Source: Pseudomonadota bacterium
GTDB taxonomy: Bacteria; Pseudomonadota; Gammaproteobacteria; Steroidobacterales; Steroidobacteraceae
Length of the DNA stretch: 64,000 bases
Reading direction: 5' to 3'
Assembly: GCA_023391335.1 (NCBI GenBank)
Contig: JAEWBG010000085.1
Coordinates: forward strand, 18,675-82,674
This document shows, piece after piece, positions 24,562 through 33,260 of this stretch. The position numbers and the translations under genes are program-made. Under the pieces are notes generated by a model, which searched no databases, had not been told where the DNA came from, and saw nothing but the letters and a program-made list of their open reading frames with translations. Position 1 is the stretch's first letter, and each line of letters opens with the position of its first letter.

Positions 24562-25813
24562 CCGCTTGGTAGATCATGTTCTGCAACTTGTCGCGGAAGT
24601 CGGTTTGATTCGGCATGAGTTGCAGCATCAGCACGATCGTCAGATTGGCCTGCGGATCGATGCGGTAGAGCGATCCATACGCGCCGCCCCAGCCATAGCT
24701 GCCCGGAGCCGCCATGCCGGACGCGCCGTAGCGATCTATGGTTTCGAAGCCGAGCCCAAAGCCAAGTCCATCCGTGCCGCGAAGGTTGCCGATCTGGTTG
24801 GTGCGCATCAGCGCCACACTGCGCGGCGAAAGAATATGAATTCCGTCCACCGCGCCGTCGTGCCGAATCATTTCCAAAAAGCGCGCGTAGTCGCGCGCGG
24901 TCGAAATCAAACCCGCACCTCCCGAGAAACTACGTCGTGGGCCATCTACATAGCTGCCCTGGCCCGTGCCATCGTTCGGTGCGCGCACGATGCGCCCATC
25001 GGGTCCTGATGCGTAGACGGCGGCAAGCCGCTCGCGTTGACGTTTGGGCACAAAGAAAAACGTGTCCTTCATCCCGAGCGGCTCGGTGATCCGCGTGCGG
25101 ATGAGCTGATCGAGCGTCATGCCTGAAGCACGTTCGACGACGCAACCCAGTACATCCGTGTTGTAGCCGTAGACGAACGCTTCACCCGGTTGTGCCACGA
25201 ACGGCAAACTCGCAAGCCGCGTCATGGTCTCGCAAATCGGCTCATTCTTATCCGCGGTGTACCAGCCCTCGCCAGCGGCGGGACCGAGACCTTTAGCGCG
25301 ATAAGCGGCCTCGATGTAGGGCTCGCGGCCGTATGAAATACCTGCCGTGTGGGTGAGCAGATCGCGAATCGTGATGGCCCGCTTGGCCGGCACGATCGTG
25401 ACCTCGCCCTGCTCGTTCTTCACTGCGACGCTTGTGTGAGTGAATTCGGGAATGAACTTCCCAACAGGGTCGTTCAACACGAGCTTGCCTTCTTCCATGA
25501 GCGAGAGCGCGACGACGCTCGTCAGTGCTTTGGTCTGCGACGCGATGCGGAACAGTGTGTCGGTTTCGATGTGCCGACCCGCTTCCTTATCGCTCCAGCC
25601 TGCCGCTTTCTCATAAACCGGCTTGCCGTCGTGCAGGATCAAAACGACCGCGCCTCCGATGCGGCTGTCCGCCACGTACTGATCCAGTAGCTGGTCGATG
25701 CGCGAAAGCCGTTCGACCGAAACCTCTGTTGCGGCGACATTCGTCCCGTCCGCAACGGCAATCGAGGAAAGCCCGATGGCAGTGGCGAGCAACAACGTAC
25801 GTGCTAAATGCAT
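24539..25813 (-). CDS. Serine hydrolase of the beta-lactamase/esterase family
   Basis: 424 aa from the ATG with GGGGGAGAC just upstream. A signal peptide (residues 1-21) precedes a class C-like domain: SxxK in RIASQTKALTS, YxN in YGYNTDVLGCV, and a C-terminal GWGGAYGSLYRIDP in place of the KTG box. Relatives are esterases or DD-peptidase-like enzymes such as EstB. The gene converges on the PQQ dehydrogenase, overlapping it by 23 bp at the 3' ends. Substrate unknown. Confidence 0.88.
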   Translation of the reverse strand: MHLARTLLLATAIGLSSIAVADGTNVAATEVSVERLSRIDQLLDQYVADSRIGGAVVLILHDGKPVYEKAAGWSDKEAGRHIETDTLFRIASQTKALTSVVALSLMEEGKLVLNDPVGKFIPEFTHTSVAVKNEQGEVTIVPAKRAITIRDLLTHTAGISYGREPYIEAAYRAKGLGPAAGEGWYTADKNEPICETMTRLASLPFVAQPGEAFVYGYNTDVLGCVVERASGMTLDQLIRTRITEPLGMKDTFFFVPKRQRERLAAVYASGPDGRIVRAPNDGTGQGSYVDGPRRSFSGGAGLISTARDYARFLEMIRHDGAVDGIHILSPRSVALMRTNQIGNLRGTDGLGFGLGFETIDRYGASGMAAPGSYGWGGAYGSLYRIDPQANLTIVLMLQLMPNQTDFRDKLQNMIYQAVNAPVDL

Positions 25814-26035
25814 GTCTCCCCCTGTTTTCGATTCTGAGATGGGGTTGAGATGCTCTCGCAGTCCTTGCTTCGCAGCAATGTTCAGTGTGGCTGAACCCGC
25901 TTGTGCTTGTGGAGCGCCGGACACCCACGCTTCCCACCTAAACATTAGCGGCATCTCCGAATTCAGTCGATCGCCTCGACCGCGCGATGCTCGGGATCAA
26001 TTGGAAGGTCGTCTTGGTAATAGAGGATCGCAGCG

Positions 26036-26557
26036 ATGGATCAGAAGAGAACCCCAAAACGCGTGTTGATCGCGTACTACTCACTCACCGGCAACACGGC
26101 TCGTGGGGCTACGGATTTAGCTGCTCGATTGGATGCAGACCTGGAAAGCGTGAAGGATCGCAAGCACGGCGTCGGGTTCCTTGGCCAGCTCTCAGCGGCC
26201 ATTGACGCACGACGAGGCGCATCTGCTCCTATCGATCCGATTCAATACGATCCTGCGGATTACCCGTTTGTGATCGTGGGTACGCCCGTGTGGATGTGGC
26301 GGATGACGCCTGCGATTCGCGCGTATTTGCAGATCACGCGCAGCCGAATCAGCGAGGTCGCATTCTTCGTGACATCGGGCGATACGAACATCGCGAAGAT
26401 TGCCCCCGCTTTGGAGGCGGTCCTCGGGAGACATTCGGTGGCGGCCACCGGCTTCAGTGCGCGCGAGCTTGCCGACTCCGCAACGTACGAACGCAAACTC
26501 TCTGCATTCGTCGCAGCGATTCAGCACCACGTGAATCGCACACCCGCCGCCGCCTAA
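26036..26557 (+). CDS. Flavodoxin-family protein
   Basis: 173 aa. The FMN phosphate loop is YSLTGNTARGA (residues about 15-25) and the second flavin loop includes GTPVWMWRMTPAIRAYL; Trp there is typical of stacking on the isoalloxazine. It matches flavodoxin-like/NAD(P)H:quinone-type proteins. It should carry electrons in the cytoplasm. It is a single gene, divergent from the serine hydrolase with 222 bp between starts. Confidence 0.85.
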   Translation: MDQKRTPKRVLIAYYSLTGNTARGATDLAARLDADLESVKDRKHGVGFLGQLSAAIDARRGASAPIDPIQYDPADYPFVIVGTPVWMWRMTPAIRAYLQITRSRISEVAFFVTSGDTNIAKIAPALEAVLGRHSVAATGFSARELADSATYERKLSAFVAAIQHHVNRTPAAA

Positions 26558-26570
26558 GATCAGCGATGAG

Positions 26571-26599
26571 CACTCGCCGCGCAATTCGAGCGGCGAGTG
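26571..26599. terminator. Hairpin between convergent flavodoxin and UrcA genes
   Basis: CACTCGCCGC / GCGGCGAGTG, 10-bp perfect arms around a 9-base loop, placed in the middle of the 56-bp space between the two stops. No T-tract. Confidence 0.68.
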
Positions 26600-26613
26600 T
26601 CCCAGCCTAACGA

Positions 26614-27336
26614 TCAAGCTCTATCGTGCGCCGCTGCGATGGCGGCATCGACTTCTGGCATCGCATTCGATTCCGCTTTGCGAGCACAGGCTGGATCCTG
26701 GTCGGGGAAGCGGTTCAATTTATCGATGTCTTTACACGCTGACTGCGCGGCATCGCGAACCCGCTTCTTCAACGCGTCCGCGCCATTTGGGGTCGCAAGG
26801 TCGAGATCCGCATAGCTCACTCGATAGCGCAGCTCATATTGAGTGATTGGAACCGGAATGTTCGGGCCGGTAATCACTTTCGCCGAGAGCCGTTCGGCGT
26901 GCACCACCAATTCGCCGTCTTCTGGCTGCGGCTCGGCGTACAGCGTCGGCCGCGATCCCGCTACAGCGGCATCCACTTGCGCAAGCGCTTGGGATTCGGC
27001 GCGCGATGCGCATCCCGGATCGGGCTCTTTGAAGTGCCCGACGTCCTGGATGTCCTGACACGCTGAGCGTGCCGCTTCGCGCACCCGCTCTCGCAGCGTA
27101 TTTGCATCGGCTGTCTTCGACAGATCGAGATCTGAATAGCTGACTCGATACTGGACTTCGTATTGAGTCACCGGAAGCGAACTATCGCCGCGCCGCGATA
27201 CGGTGACGAAAGGCCGCTCGGCATGCACTACAAGATCCGACGTGGGCTGCGGATCCTCTCCATACGCGGCGGCAGAGAGCAATGCCCCTGCGACTAATGG
27301 CAGGAGCAAAGTTCGATGCGTTCTCCTCGTGTTCAT
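26614..27336 (-). CDS. Tandem UrcA-family secreted protein
   Basis: 240 aa from the ATG with AGGAGACG upstream. A signal peptide (about 1-24, ending AAAYGED) precedes two repeats of the UrcA domain. Each repeat has LVVHAER, then RVSYSDLDL or RVSYADLDL, then RVREAARSACQDI or RVRDAAQSACKDI, then a second Cys near DPGC or DPAC. UrcA proteins normally carry one copy in about 100 residues. The paired Cys probably form a disulfide in the periplasm. Function in the family is unknown. Confidence 0.85.
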   Translation of the reverse strand: MNTRRTHRTLLLPLVAGALLSAAAYGEDPQPTSDLVVHAERPFVTVSRRGDSSLPVTQYEVQYRVSYSDLDLSKTADANTLRERVREAARSACQDIQDVGHFKEPDPGCASRAESQALAQVDAAVAGSRPTLYAEPQPEDGELVVHAERLSAKVITGPNIPVPITQYELRYRVSYADLDLATPNGADALKKRVRDAAQSACKDIDKLNRFPDQDPACARKAESNAMPEVDAAIAAAHDRA

Positions 27337-27445
27337 GAATCGTCTCCTAAAGAGTAAACACGAGAAAAATTCTGTGAGCGCCTCATGGGAATTCCCATGC
27401 GGACAACCGCGCAAGTTTTAAGGCCTTCAACTTAGCGGCTTGATT

Positions 27446-27655
27446 TCATCGCAGTGCGGTGCGCGGCCACTCGCGTTGTGCGTTGATGAGTGTGCGGTCG
27501 CACCAACGAGCTGGCGAGCTGAGTGTACGGATTGCTGGCGCATGAATAGATGGATGCCCATACGGTTGCCCTGGCCATCTGGGCCTTTCCTTGCAGCCCA
27601 TCAATATGAGGGCCGAAGCCAACAGCAGAAGTGAGGTCCTGGCATTCACGATCAT
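27446..27655 (-). CDS. Small putative lipoprotein
   Basis: 69 aa. The N-terminus reads as a lipoprotein signal: basic start, hydrophobic LLLLASALILMG, then Cys in the lipobox LMGC. The mature part is short, Pro- and Arg-rich and without similarity. No strong ribosome-binding site precedes the ATG; a GTG two codons later is an alternative start. It could be real or a chance frame; the clean lipobox argues for it. Confidence 0.45.
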   Translation of the reverse strand: MIVNARTSLLLLASALILMGCKERPRWPGQPYGHPSIHAPAIRTLSSPARWCDRTLINAQREWPRTALR

Positions 27656-27841
27656 CGCAAGTGTTCATTGATTGACCGAATCGTGGGTTCGCCAAGCGCT
27701 CGGCGGAATCAGCAGATGCGGAACGATCCCGCCGGTAACCACGTAGAATTTTGTCGGCAAGGAACTCTCGCACCGCAGCGGGGCTTGAGAACCGCCATCG
27801 GCTTTGGCACCGTTCGAACGTGGCATCCACTGGGAGTGCAT

Positions 27842-28795
27842 ATGAAATCCAAGTTAGAACAGTTGCGCGAGATGACCGTCGTGGTCGCTGATACCGGCGA
27901 CATCGATGCAATCCGCACCTGGAAACCGGTGGACTGTACGACTAATCCGACGCTGCTTCTCAAGGCAGTCGCGCTGAGTGGCTTGCATTCCCTTCTCGAG
28001 GAAGTGCTCGCGTGGGGCCGCAAGCAATCCGGGGATCGCACGCAGGTCGTCGCTAAAGTAGCCGATCGTCTGGCTGTCGGCGTCGGGGCGGAACTGACGA
28101 AGATCGTGCCCGGACGCGTGTCGACCGAAGTCGACGCCACGCTGTCGTTCGATACGCAGGCGACGATTCAGAAAGCGCGCGAGATCATTGCAGCGTATGA
28201 GGCACGCGACGTTTCCCGGGATCGGATCCTGATCAAGATCGCATCCACGTGGGAAGGCATTCAGGCAGCGAAAGTGCTGCAGAAGGAATCGATCGATTGC
28301 AACATGACGTTGCTGTTCTCCTTGGTGCAAGCGATGGCGTCTGCCGAAGCGGGCGTATTTCTGATTTCGCCCTTTGTCGGCCGGATCTTGGATTGGCACG
28401 TTAAGAACGAAGGACGCAAGTTTGCGCCCGAAGAAGATCCCGGCGTGCATTCGGTTCGCTCGATCTACGCCGCGTACAAGAGCCGCGGCATCAAGACGAT
28501 TGTGATGGGCGCGTCTTTTCGATCTGCAGGCGAAGTCGAGCAATTGGCGGGTTGCGATCGGCTCACGATTTCACCTGCCATCATGGAAGAGTTATCGAAG
28601 GATACCGGCACGCTCGCGCGGCAACTCTCGCCCGAGAATTTTGGAACGGTGCCGCCGTTGCCCGATGTAGACGAAAAGAATTTCCGCTGGCTGATGAATG
28701 AAGATGCGATGGCGACTGAAAAGCTGAGTGAAGGCATTCGAGTGTTCGCGGCCGACTTACGCAAACTTCATCAATTCATTGCCGAGCGGTTGTAG
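27842..28795 (+). CDS. tal: Transaldolase
   Basis: 317 aa, the standard length of TalB-type transaldolases. Start motif KLEQLREMTVVVADTGD and the TNPTLLLKA loop are typical; the Schiff-base Lys is in RILIKIASTWEG. FSLVQAMASAEAGVFLISPF is the conserved core. It moves a dihydroxyacetone unit between sedoheptulose-7-phosphate and glyceraldehyde-3-phosphate in the pentose phosphate pathway. GAPDH is encoded 1.2 kb downstream on the other strand. It appears monocistronic. Confidence 0.95.
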   Translation: MKSKLEQLREMTVVVADTGDIDAIRTWKPVDCTTNPTLLLKAVALSGLHSLLEEVLAWGRKQSGDRTQVVAKVADRLAVGVGAELTKIVPGRVSTEVDATLSFDTQATIQKAREIIAAYEARDVSRDRILIKIASTWEGIQAAKVLQKESIDCNMTLLFSLVQAMASAEAGVFLISPFVGRILDWHVKNEGRKFAPEEDPGVHSVRSIYAAYKSRGIKTIVMGASFRSAGEVEQLAGCDRLTISPAIMEELSKDTGTLARQLSPENFGTVPPLPDVDEKNFRWLMNEDAMATEKLSEGIRVFAADLRKLHQFIAERL

Positions 28796-28934
28796 CGCTG
28801 TTCGAATCGTGAAAGTGCGGACAGTGCAGACTGACGACTGCACTTTCCGTAACGACGAATTGAGCGACGTCTGATTGTCTCTCGGTGCTGCACGATGCAG
28901 ACTAATGCGCCCTTATCCTGGGATGGGTGCTTGC

Positions 28935-29300
28935 ATGGACGTTACGCTCAATGGCAGGCGCGTGCTCGTCGTCGAGGACGAGTTTCTGATCGCGATAGAC
29001 CTCTGTCACACGCTGGGTAAGCAAGGCGCAAGAGTGGTCGGTCCGATCCCTTCGGTTGAGGATGCATTGCGTCTGCTCGATTCTCTCGGGCAACTCGATG
29101 TCGCAGTTTTGGACGTGAATCTGAACGGCCAAGCTGTCTTTCCGCTTGCCGAGAAGTTAGCGGAACGCAGAGTTCCCTATATATTTACAACCGGGTATGA
29201 CAAGCTCGGGTTGCCTGAGCGCTACCGACGTATCCCGATGTGCAGTAAGCCTGTGCAAATCGAGACGATCGTCGAAACGGTCCGCCAGCAAATACAGTAA
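28935..29300 (+). CDS. Single-domain response regulator
   Basis: 121 aa from ATG 28935; ATG 28923 is an alternative. A lone receiver domain: VLVVEDEFLIAIDL (acidic pocket), AVLDVNLNG with the phospho-Asp, FTTGYDK (Thr) and SKPVQIE (Lys). There is no output domain. Receivers of this type often act in phosphorelays with HWE or hybrid histidine kinases. No kinase is encoded nearby. A second similar receiver follows 110 bp downstream. Confidence 0.88.
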   Translation: MDVTLNGRRVLVVEDEFLIAIDLCHTLGKQGARVVGPIPSVEDALRLLDSLGQLDVAVLDVNLNGQAVFPLAEKLAERRVPYIFTTGYDKLGLPERYRRIPMCSKPVQIETIVETVRQQIQ

Positions 29301-29410
29301 TTGATGCCAGCTCTTGCGCTGCATCAATTCGACCAGTGCATGCGACTTTAGGGCTGTGTCGCATCGCAAGGCTCTGGCGGGCGCGCGCCGTTAAAGAAAG
29401 GTTATTTCCG

Positions 29411-29827
29411 ATGTATCTGCAACGCATTACGCCGCTTTACTACGCGGCGGCCCGTATGGCGTCTGGCCTGGACTTGGCCGGTCGACTCATTGCGGTGATC
29501 GAAGATGATTTCTACATCGCAGACGATGCGAAGCGCGCTTTGGAGGGCGCTGGGGCCATCGTTCTCGGTCCATTCGCCGAGCCGACTCCCGCACTCACGG
29601 CGCTGCGAGGTCGCCGGTGCGATTGCGCGGTCGTCGATCTGAATCTCGGCACGGGCCCGTCATTCGAGCTCACGCGCGAGATTCTGACCATGCGGATGCC
29701 GGTCGTAATTTGTACCGGCTACGATTTGGACATCATGCCGCCCGAATTGCAGCATGTCCCGATCCTGCAGAAGCCGGTCAACGTGCCGCAACTGCTCGCG
29801 GCGGTCAGTCGGGCTTGCATTGACTGA
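29411..29827 (+). CDS. Single-domain response regulator, second copy
   Basis: 138 aa from ATG 29411. An N-terminal extension of about 25 residues (with YYAAARMASGLD) precedes the receiver: IAVIEDDFYIADDA, AVVDLNLGTG with the phospho-Asp, CTGYDLD (Thr) and LQKPVNVP (Lys). It resembles the neighbouring receiver and probably arose by duplication. No kinase or output domain is present here, so the partner must be elsewhere. Confidence 0.86.
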   Translation: MYLQRITPLYYAAARMASGLDLAGRLIAVIEDDFYIADDAKRALEGAGAIVLGPFAEPTPALTALRGRRCDCAVVDLNLGTGPSFELTREILTMRMPVVICTGYDLDIMPPELQHVPILQKPVNVPQLLAAVSRACID

Positions 29828-29919
29828 CTCGACGATTGCATACCGATAGGCGTGGGGGCCGAGAGTGCGCTGCTCCAGTCCAGTCATGGTTGCGCGATGT
29901 GACTCGCAGGTGAAACTGA

Positions 29920-29939
29920 GCGCCTGACCCGTCAGGCGC
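29920..29939. terminator. Hairpin between the receiver gene and GAPDH
   Basis: GCGCCTGAC-CC-GTCAGGCGC, 9-bp perfect arms with a 2-base loop, 13 bp before the GAPDH stop and 92 bp after the receiver stop. It is better placed to end the GAPDH transcript. No T-tract. Confidence 0.62.
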
Positions 29940-29952
29940 CCAGTGAACTCCA

Positions 29953-30948
29953 TCAAGACCGAGCGATGTGGGCAAGGACATCCAGAACCTTGCTCGAGTA
30001 GCCCCACTCGTTGTCGTACCAAGCGATCAGCTTGTAGAACGTGTCATCCAGTCGCATGCCTGCCTTCTCGTCGAACACCGACGTGCACGACTCGCCGCGA
30101 AAGTCGCTAGAGACCACCTCGTCTCGTGTGTATGCAAGCACACCTTTCATTGGACCGTCGGCTGCACGGCGTATTGCTGCGCATAGATCCTCATAGGCAG
30201 CCGGCTTCTCCAGTTCGCAAGTCAGGTCGACGACCGATACATCCGCAACCGGCACACGAAATGACATTCCACTCAACTTGCCGTTGAGTTCCGGAATCAC
30301 TTTGCCGATTGCCTTTGCTGCGCCAGTCGTCGCGGGAATGATGTTGTCCAGAATGCCGCGGCCAAAGCGCCATTCCTTTGCCGACGGGCCGTCTACTGTT
30401 TTCTGCGTCGCGGTGGCTGCGTGAATCGTCGTCATCAAGCCGCGTCGAATGCCGAACTGATCGTTGACCACCTTCGCGACCGGCGCCAAACAGTTGGTGG
30501 TGCACGAAGCGCACGAGACGATCGCAGCTCCCGCGTACGATTGGTGGTTCACGCCGTAGACGTAGACAGGGGTGTCGTCCTTCGCGGGCGCGGAAATCAC
30601 GACCTTTTTGGCGCCCGCTTCCAGGTGCGCACGAGCTTTGTCTTGCGACAGGAATACGCCCGTGGATTCGACAACGTAATCCGCGCCGACGTCGCCCCAT
30701 GCGATCGCCTGCGGCTCCTTCGACTTCGTGAGACGAATGCGCTGCTCGCCGACGTGCAGGTAGTTGTCTTTTACGCTGATGGACTTGTCCAAGCGTCCAT
30801 GGACGGAGTCGTACTTGAGCATGTACGCAAGGTGGTCCGGTTCGAGTAAATCGTTGATTGCAACGATCTGCACATCGTCGCGCAGCATTGCTGCGCGGAA
30901 AACCATACGCCCGATACGTCCAAAGCCATTGATACCGATCTTGATCAT
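29953..30948 (-). CDS. gap: Glyceraldehyde-3-phosphate dehydrogenase
   Basis: 331 aa from the ATG 8 bases after GAGG; ATG 30954 is a close alternative. NAD-binding GxGxxG is in IGINGFGRIGRM, and the active Cys is in SCASCTTNCLAP. Asp in NDLLEPDH fits NAD specificity. The C-terminal NEWGYSSKVLD is conserved. It catalyses the oxidative phosphorylation step of glycolysis. The gene diverges from the GlxA-type regulator with a 96-bp spacer. Confidence 0.96.
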   Translation of the reverse strand: MIKIGINGFGRIGRMVFRAAMLRDDVQIVAINDLLEPDHLAYMLKYDSVHGRLDKSISVKDNYLHVGEQRIRLTKSKEPQAIAWGDVGADYVVESTGVFLSQDKARAHLEAGAKKVVISAPAKDDTPVYVYGVNHQSYAGAAIVSCASCTTNCLAPVAKVVNDQFGIRRGLMTTIHAATATQKTVDGPSAKEWRFGRGILDNIIPATTGAAKAIGKVIPELNGKLSGMSFRVPVADVSVVDLTCELEKPAAYEDLCAAIRRAADGPMKGVLAYTRDEVVSSDFRGESCTSVFDEKAGMRLDDTFYKLIAWYDNEWGYSSKVLDVLAHIARS

Positions 30949-31044
30949 CGTCATTTCCTCTTTGCTCTTTGTTTCAACAACAGCATCGTGGAATTCGTAC
31001 TGGCCCGTGTGACACAATCATTGCAAATCACGCCAGGGTTACTC

Positions 31045-32043
31045 ATGAAGCAAATGAAGCAAAGCGTCAGACGGGTGTGGGCTTGCACGTTTGCACAAGC
31101 TGAACTGCTCGATCTCGCAGGCCCTTGGTCAGTATTCGGGCATGCAAATACGGTACTGAACCGTTTGGCATACGAACTGACGTTGGTGTCCGCAGCGAAA
31201 TCGAAGGTACGCATGCGTCACGGGCTGACACTCAGCGAAGCGCAAGTGCTATCCGATCTACGCGGCGCGGAGATGCCGCACACATTCGTCGTGGCTGGAG
31301 GCTCAAGAGAGCTGCCGCTGACGGCAGAAGAAAATACCGCGTGCGAATGGCTGCAAAAGCATCACGCGCGCATCAATCGCATCGTCTCCATATGCAGCGG
31401 GGCGCTGCTGCTCGCGCATGGCGGATTGCTGGATGGCCGCCAAGCGACGACACACTGGAAATTTCTCGCCGACATGCAGCGCCGTTATCCCAAGGTGAAG
31501 GTGCAACACGAGGGAATTTATGTGCGCGACGGCAAGTTCTGGACATCCGCGGGCGTAACCGCCGGAATCGATTTGGCGCTCGCGTTGGTCGAGGAGGATC
31601 ACGGACATCGCACCGCAATGGCCGTTGCGAAGAATCTGCTGTTGTATCTGCGTCGTCCGGGACATCAGGCGCAGTTCAGCGATCCGCTGCAACTCCAAGC
31701 ACAAGAGACACACAAGTTGCGCGATGTCGTAACAACGATCCAAGGCAGGCTGAGCGAGGACTTGAGCGTCGAAAGTTTGGCCGCGAGTTTGGATGTGAGT
31801 CCGCGCACGCTCACCCGCGCGTGCCGGGAAGAGTTGGGCGAATCTCCTGCCGCCCTCATTCGGCGCGTGCGTCTTGCTGAAGCGAAACGATTACTTTCGG
31901 AAACCGACCTGCCGCTAAAAACGATCTCGGTGCGGGTCGGAGGTGGCGATCCCAGCACCTTGTGGCGCTTGTTCACCAAGCATCTCGGCGTGACGCCGAC
32001 CGAGTACCGCGCGCGGTTCTCTTCGGTGCGCGAAACGGCATGA
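31045..32043 (+). CDS. GlxA-type AraC-family regulator with DJ-1/PfpI domain
   Basis: 332 aa from ATG 31045. The first about 190 residues are a class-I amidotransferase-like sensor domain; the nucleophile-elbow equivalent is ISICSGALLLAHGGLLDG-like (Cys in CSGALL, His in ATTHW). The C-terminal about 110 residues hold two AraC helix-turn-helices (VESLAASLDVSPRTLTRACR and ISVRVGGGDPSTLWRLFTKH). Relatives control choline, carnitine or amino-acid catabolism, but no such genes lie here. The stop overlaps the DUF3025 start (ATGA). Confidence 0.9.
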   Translation: MKQMKQSVRRVWACTFAQAELLDLAGPWSVFGHANTVLNRLAYELTLVSAAKSKVRMRHGLTLSEAQVLSDLRGAEMPHTFVVAGGSRELPLTAEENTACEWLQKHHARINRIVSICSGALLLAHGGLLDGRQATTHWKFLADMQRRYPKVKVQHEGIYVRDGKFWTSAGVTAGIDLALALVEEDHGHRTAMAVAKNLLLYLRRPGHQAQFSDPLQLQAQETHKLRDVVTTIQGRLSEDLSVESLAASLDVSPRTLTRACREELGESPAALIRRVRLAEAKRLLSETDLPLKTISVRVGGGDPSTLWRLFTKHLGVTPTEYRARFSSVRETA

Positions 32044-32879
32044 GTATTCCCAAGGTCGCCAAGGCTGGATCGGACGTCGCTTCTGTGTTTGCTGCGCTTC
32101 AAGATTCGATGACCACTCTGCAGCCGTGGTTGGCTCCATTTCGGACGTTGGCGGAGCGGCTGATCGCAGCGCAGGGAGATTCGGTTGCACAAGCACTGAA
32201 CCTCGTTCGGTCGCCGAGCAATTCGATCGTGGAGTTCGTTCCGCAATCCGCGTTGCCGGAAGGCGAGGCGTACGAAGCCTATATCGCTAAGACGAGTTGC
32301 GTACCCACGCGCGATAACTTGCACGATCTGTTCAACGGCATCATGTGGCTCACATTTCCGCACACGAAACGGCGAATGAATCTGCTGCAAGCCGAAGAAA
32401 TCGCGCGCGCTGGAATCGCGGGCTCGCGCGGAGCGTTGCGCGATGCGCTCACTGTGTTCGATGAGAACGGCGCAATCCTGCAAGCGCCATCATGCTTGCG
32501 AAGCGCGTTACGGGAGAAAGATTGGAACGCCCTGTTCATCGCGAATCGCGATGCTTGGCAATCCGCGCGGCTGGTTCTATTTGGACACGCGCTGTTGGAA
32601 AAGTTGATGCGGCCGCGTAAAGCGATGACTGCGCACGTATGGTGTGTCGATGAGATTTCGGATGCTGCGCTCGCGGCGAGCCTCATGCCCGAGCAACTCG
32701 TGGAGAAGCCGTTTTCGCCGCTGCCGGTACTCGGGGTGCCCGGCTGGTGTGCTGCCAATCAAGATCCTCAGTTCTATCGCGATGCTGCTGTGTTCCGGAG
32801 TCGCAGCACTCCGCGATCTGAGAACGAATTTGACATGGAGAACGAAGAGTCGGACGCAACACAAAGAACGCAGAGATGA
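32040..32879 (+). CDS. DUF3025 protein
   Basis: 279 aa from the ATG overlapping the regulator's stop. The DUF3025 signature is clear: PTRDNLHDLFNGIMWLTFPH, then FDENGAILQAP and FGHALLEKLMRPRKAMTAH. His, Asp and Asn residues cluster in the first motif, suggesting a metal or nucleotide site, but no activity is known for the family. The last about 25 residues are charged and specific to this copy. Coupling to the GlxA-type regulator is noted, though DUF3025 genes occur in many contexts. Confidence 0.85.
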   Translation: MSIPKVAKAGSDVASVFAALQDSMTTLQPWLAPFRTLAERLIAAQGDSVAQALNLVRSPSNSIVEFVPQSALPEGEAYEAYIAKTSCVPTRDNLHDLFNGIMWLTFPHTKRRMNLLQAEEIARAGIAGSRGALRDALTVFDENGAILQAPSCLRSALREKDWNALFIANRDAWQSARLVLFGHALLEKLMRPRKAMTAHVWCVDEISDAALAASLMPEQLVEKPFSPLPVLGVPGWCAANQDPQFYRDAAVFRSRSTPRSENEFDMENEESDATQRTQR

Positions 32880-33260
32880 AGATGTGAACTTGCATCTGCG
32901 CTCCGTTCTCACATCCTTTTCATCTTGTTAATCCCGTCTAAATCTCTCTGTTCCTGCTGTCGGCTCCGGATCAGGAGAAAGAGTTCGGACAGGATGAACA
33001 GGATTGACAGGATGTTCAGATTCGACGAGACCCGCTCCTCTGTACGCACATCATGTGGGCAGCCAATCCGATTTCTTGCTGCCAACTGTCAACGCTCAAC
33101 CGCAGACCGCAATGTGAGCTTCGCGTGAAGACGGAAGAAGAGTCAGCCGCAGAGGACCGAGTGTATTCGCTATACCAATTCTTTTTTGTGTTCTCCCCCG
33201 GCTCTTTGTGCTCTCTGTGTTGCTCTTCTGTTTGTAACTCCGAGCGCTGTGTAATTGGCG
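32880..33260. repeat. Non-coding convergent junction with repetitive words
   Basis: This 381-bp space between convergent genes has no gene. CATCCTTTTCATCTTGTTAA (from 32912) is answered on the other strand by ACAGGATGAACAGGATTGAC (from 32989), forming an imperfect inverted repeat. Purine-rich CAACACAAAGAACGCAGAG at the left edge is mirrored by TTTGTGCTCTCTGTGTTGC near 33206. The layout resembles the other long junction elements of the window. Confidence 0.5.

Noticed and set aside
27432..27911. A 159-codon reverse frame overlapping the transaldolase 5' end
   Set aside because: It overlaps the transaldolase start and the lipoprotein frame, is Arg/Ser-rich and shows no domain.
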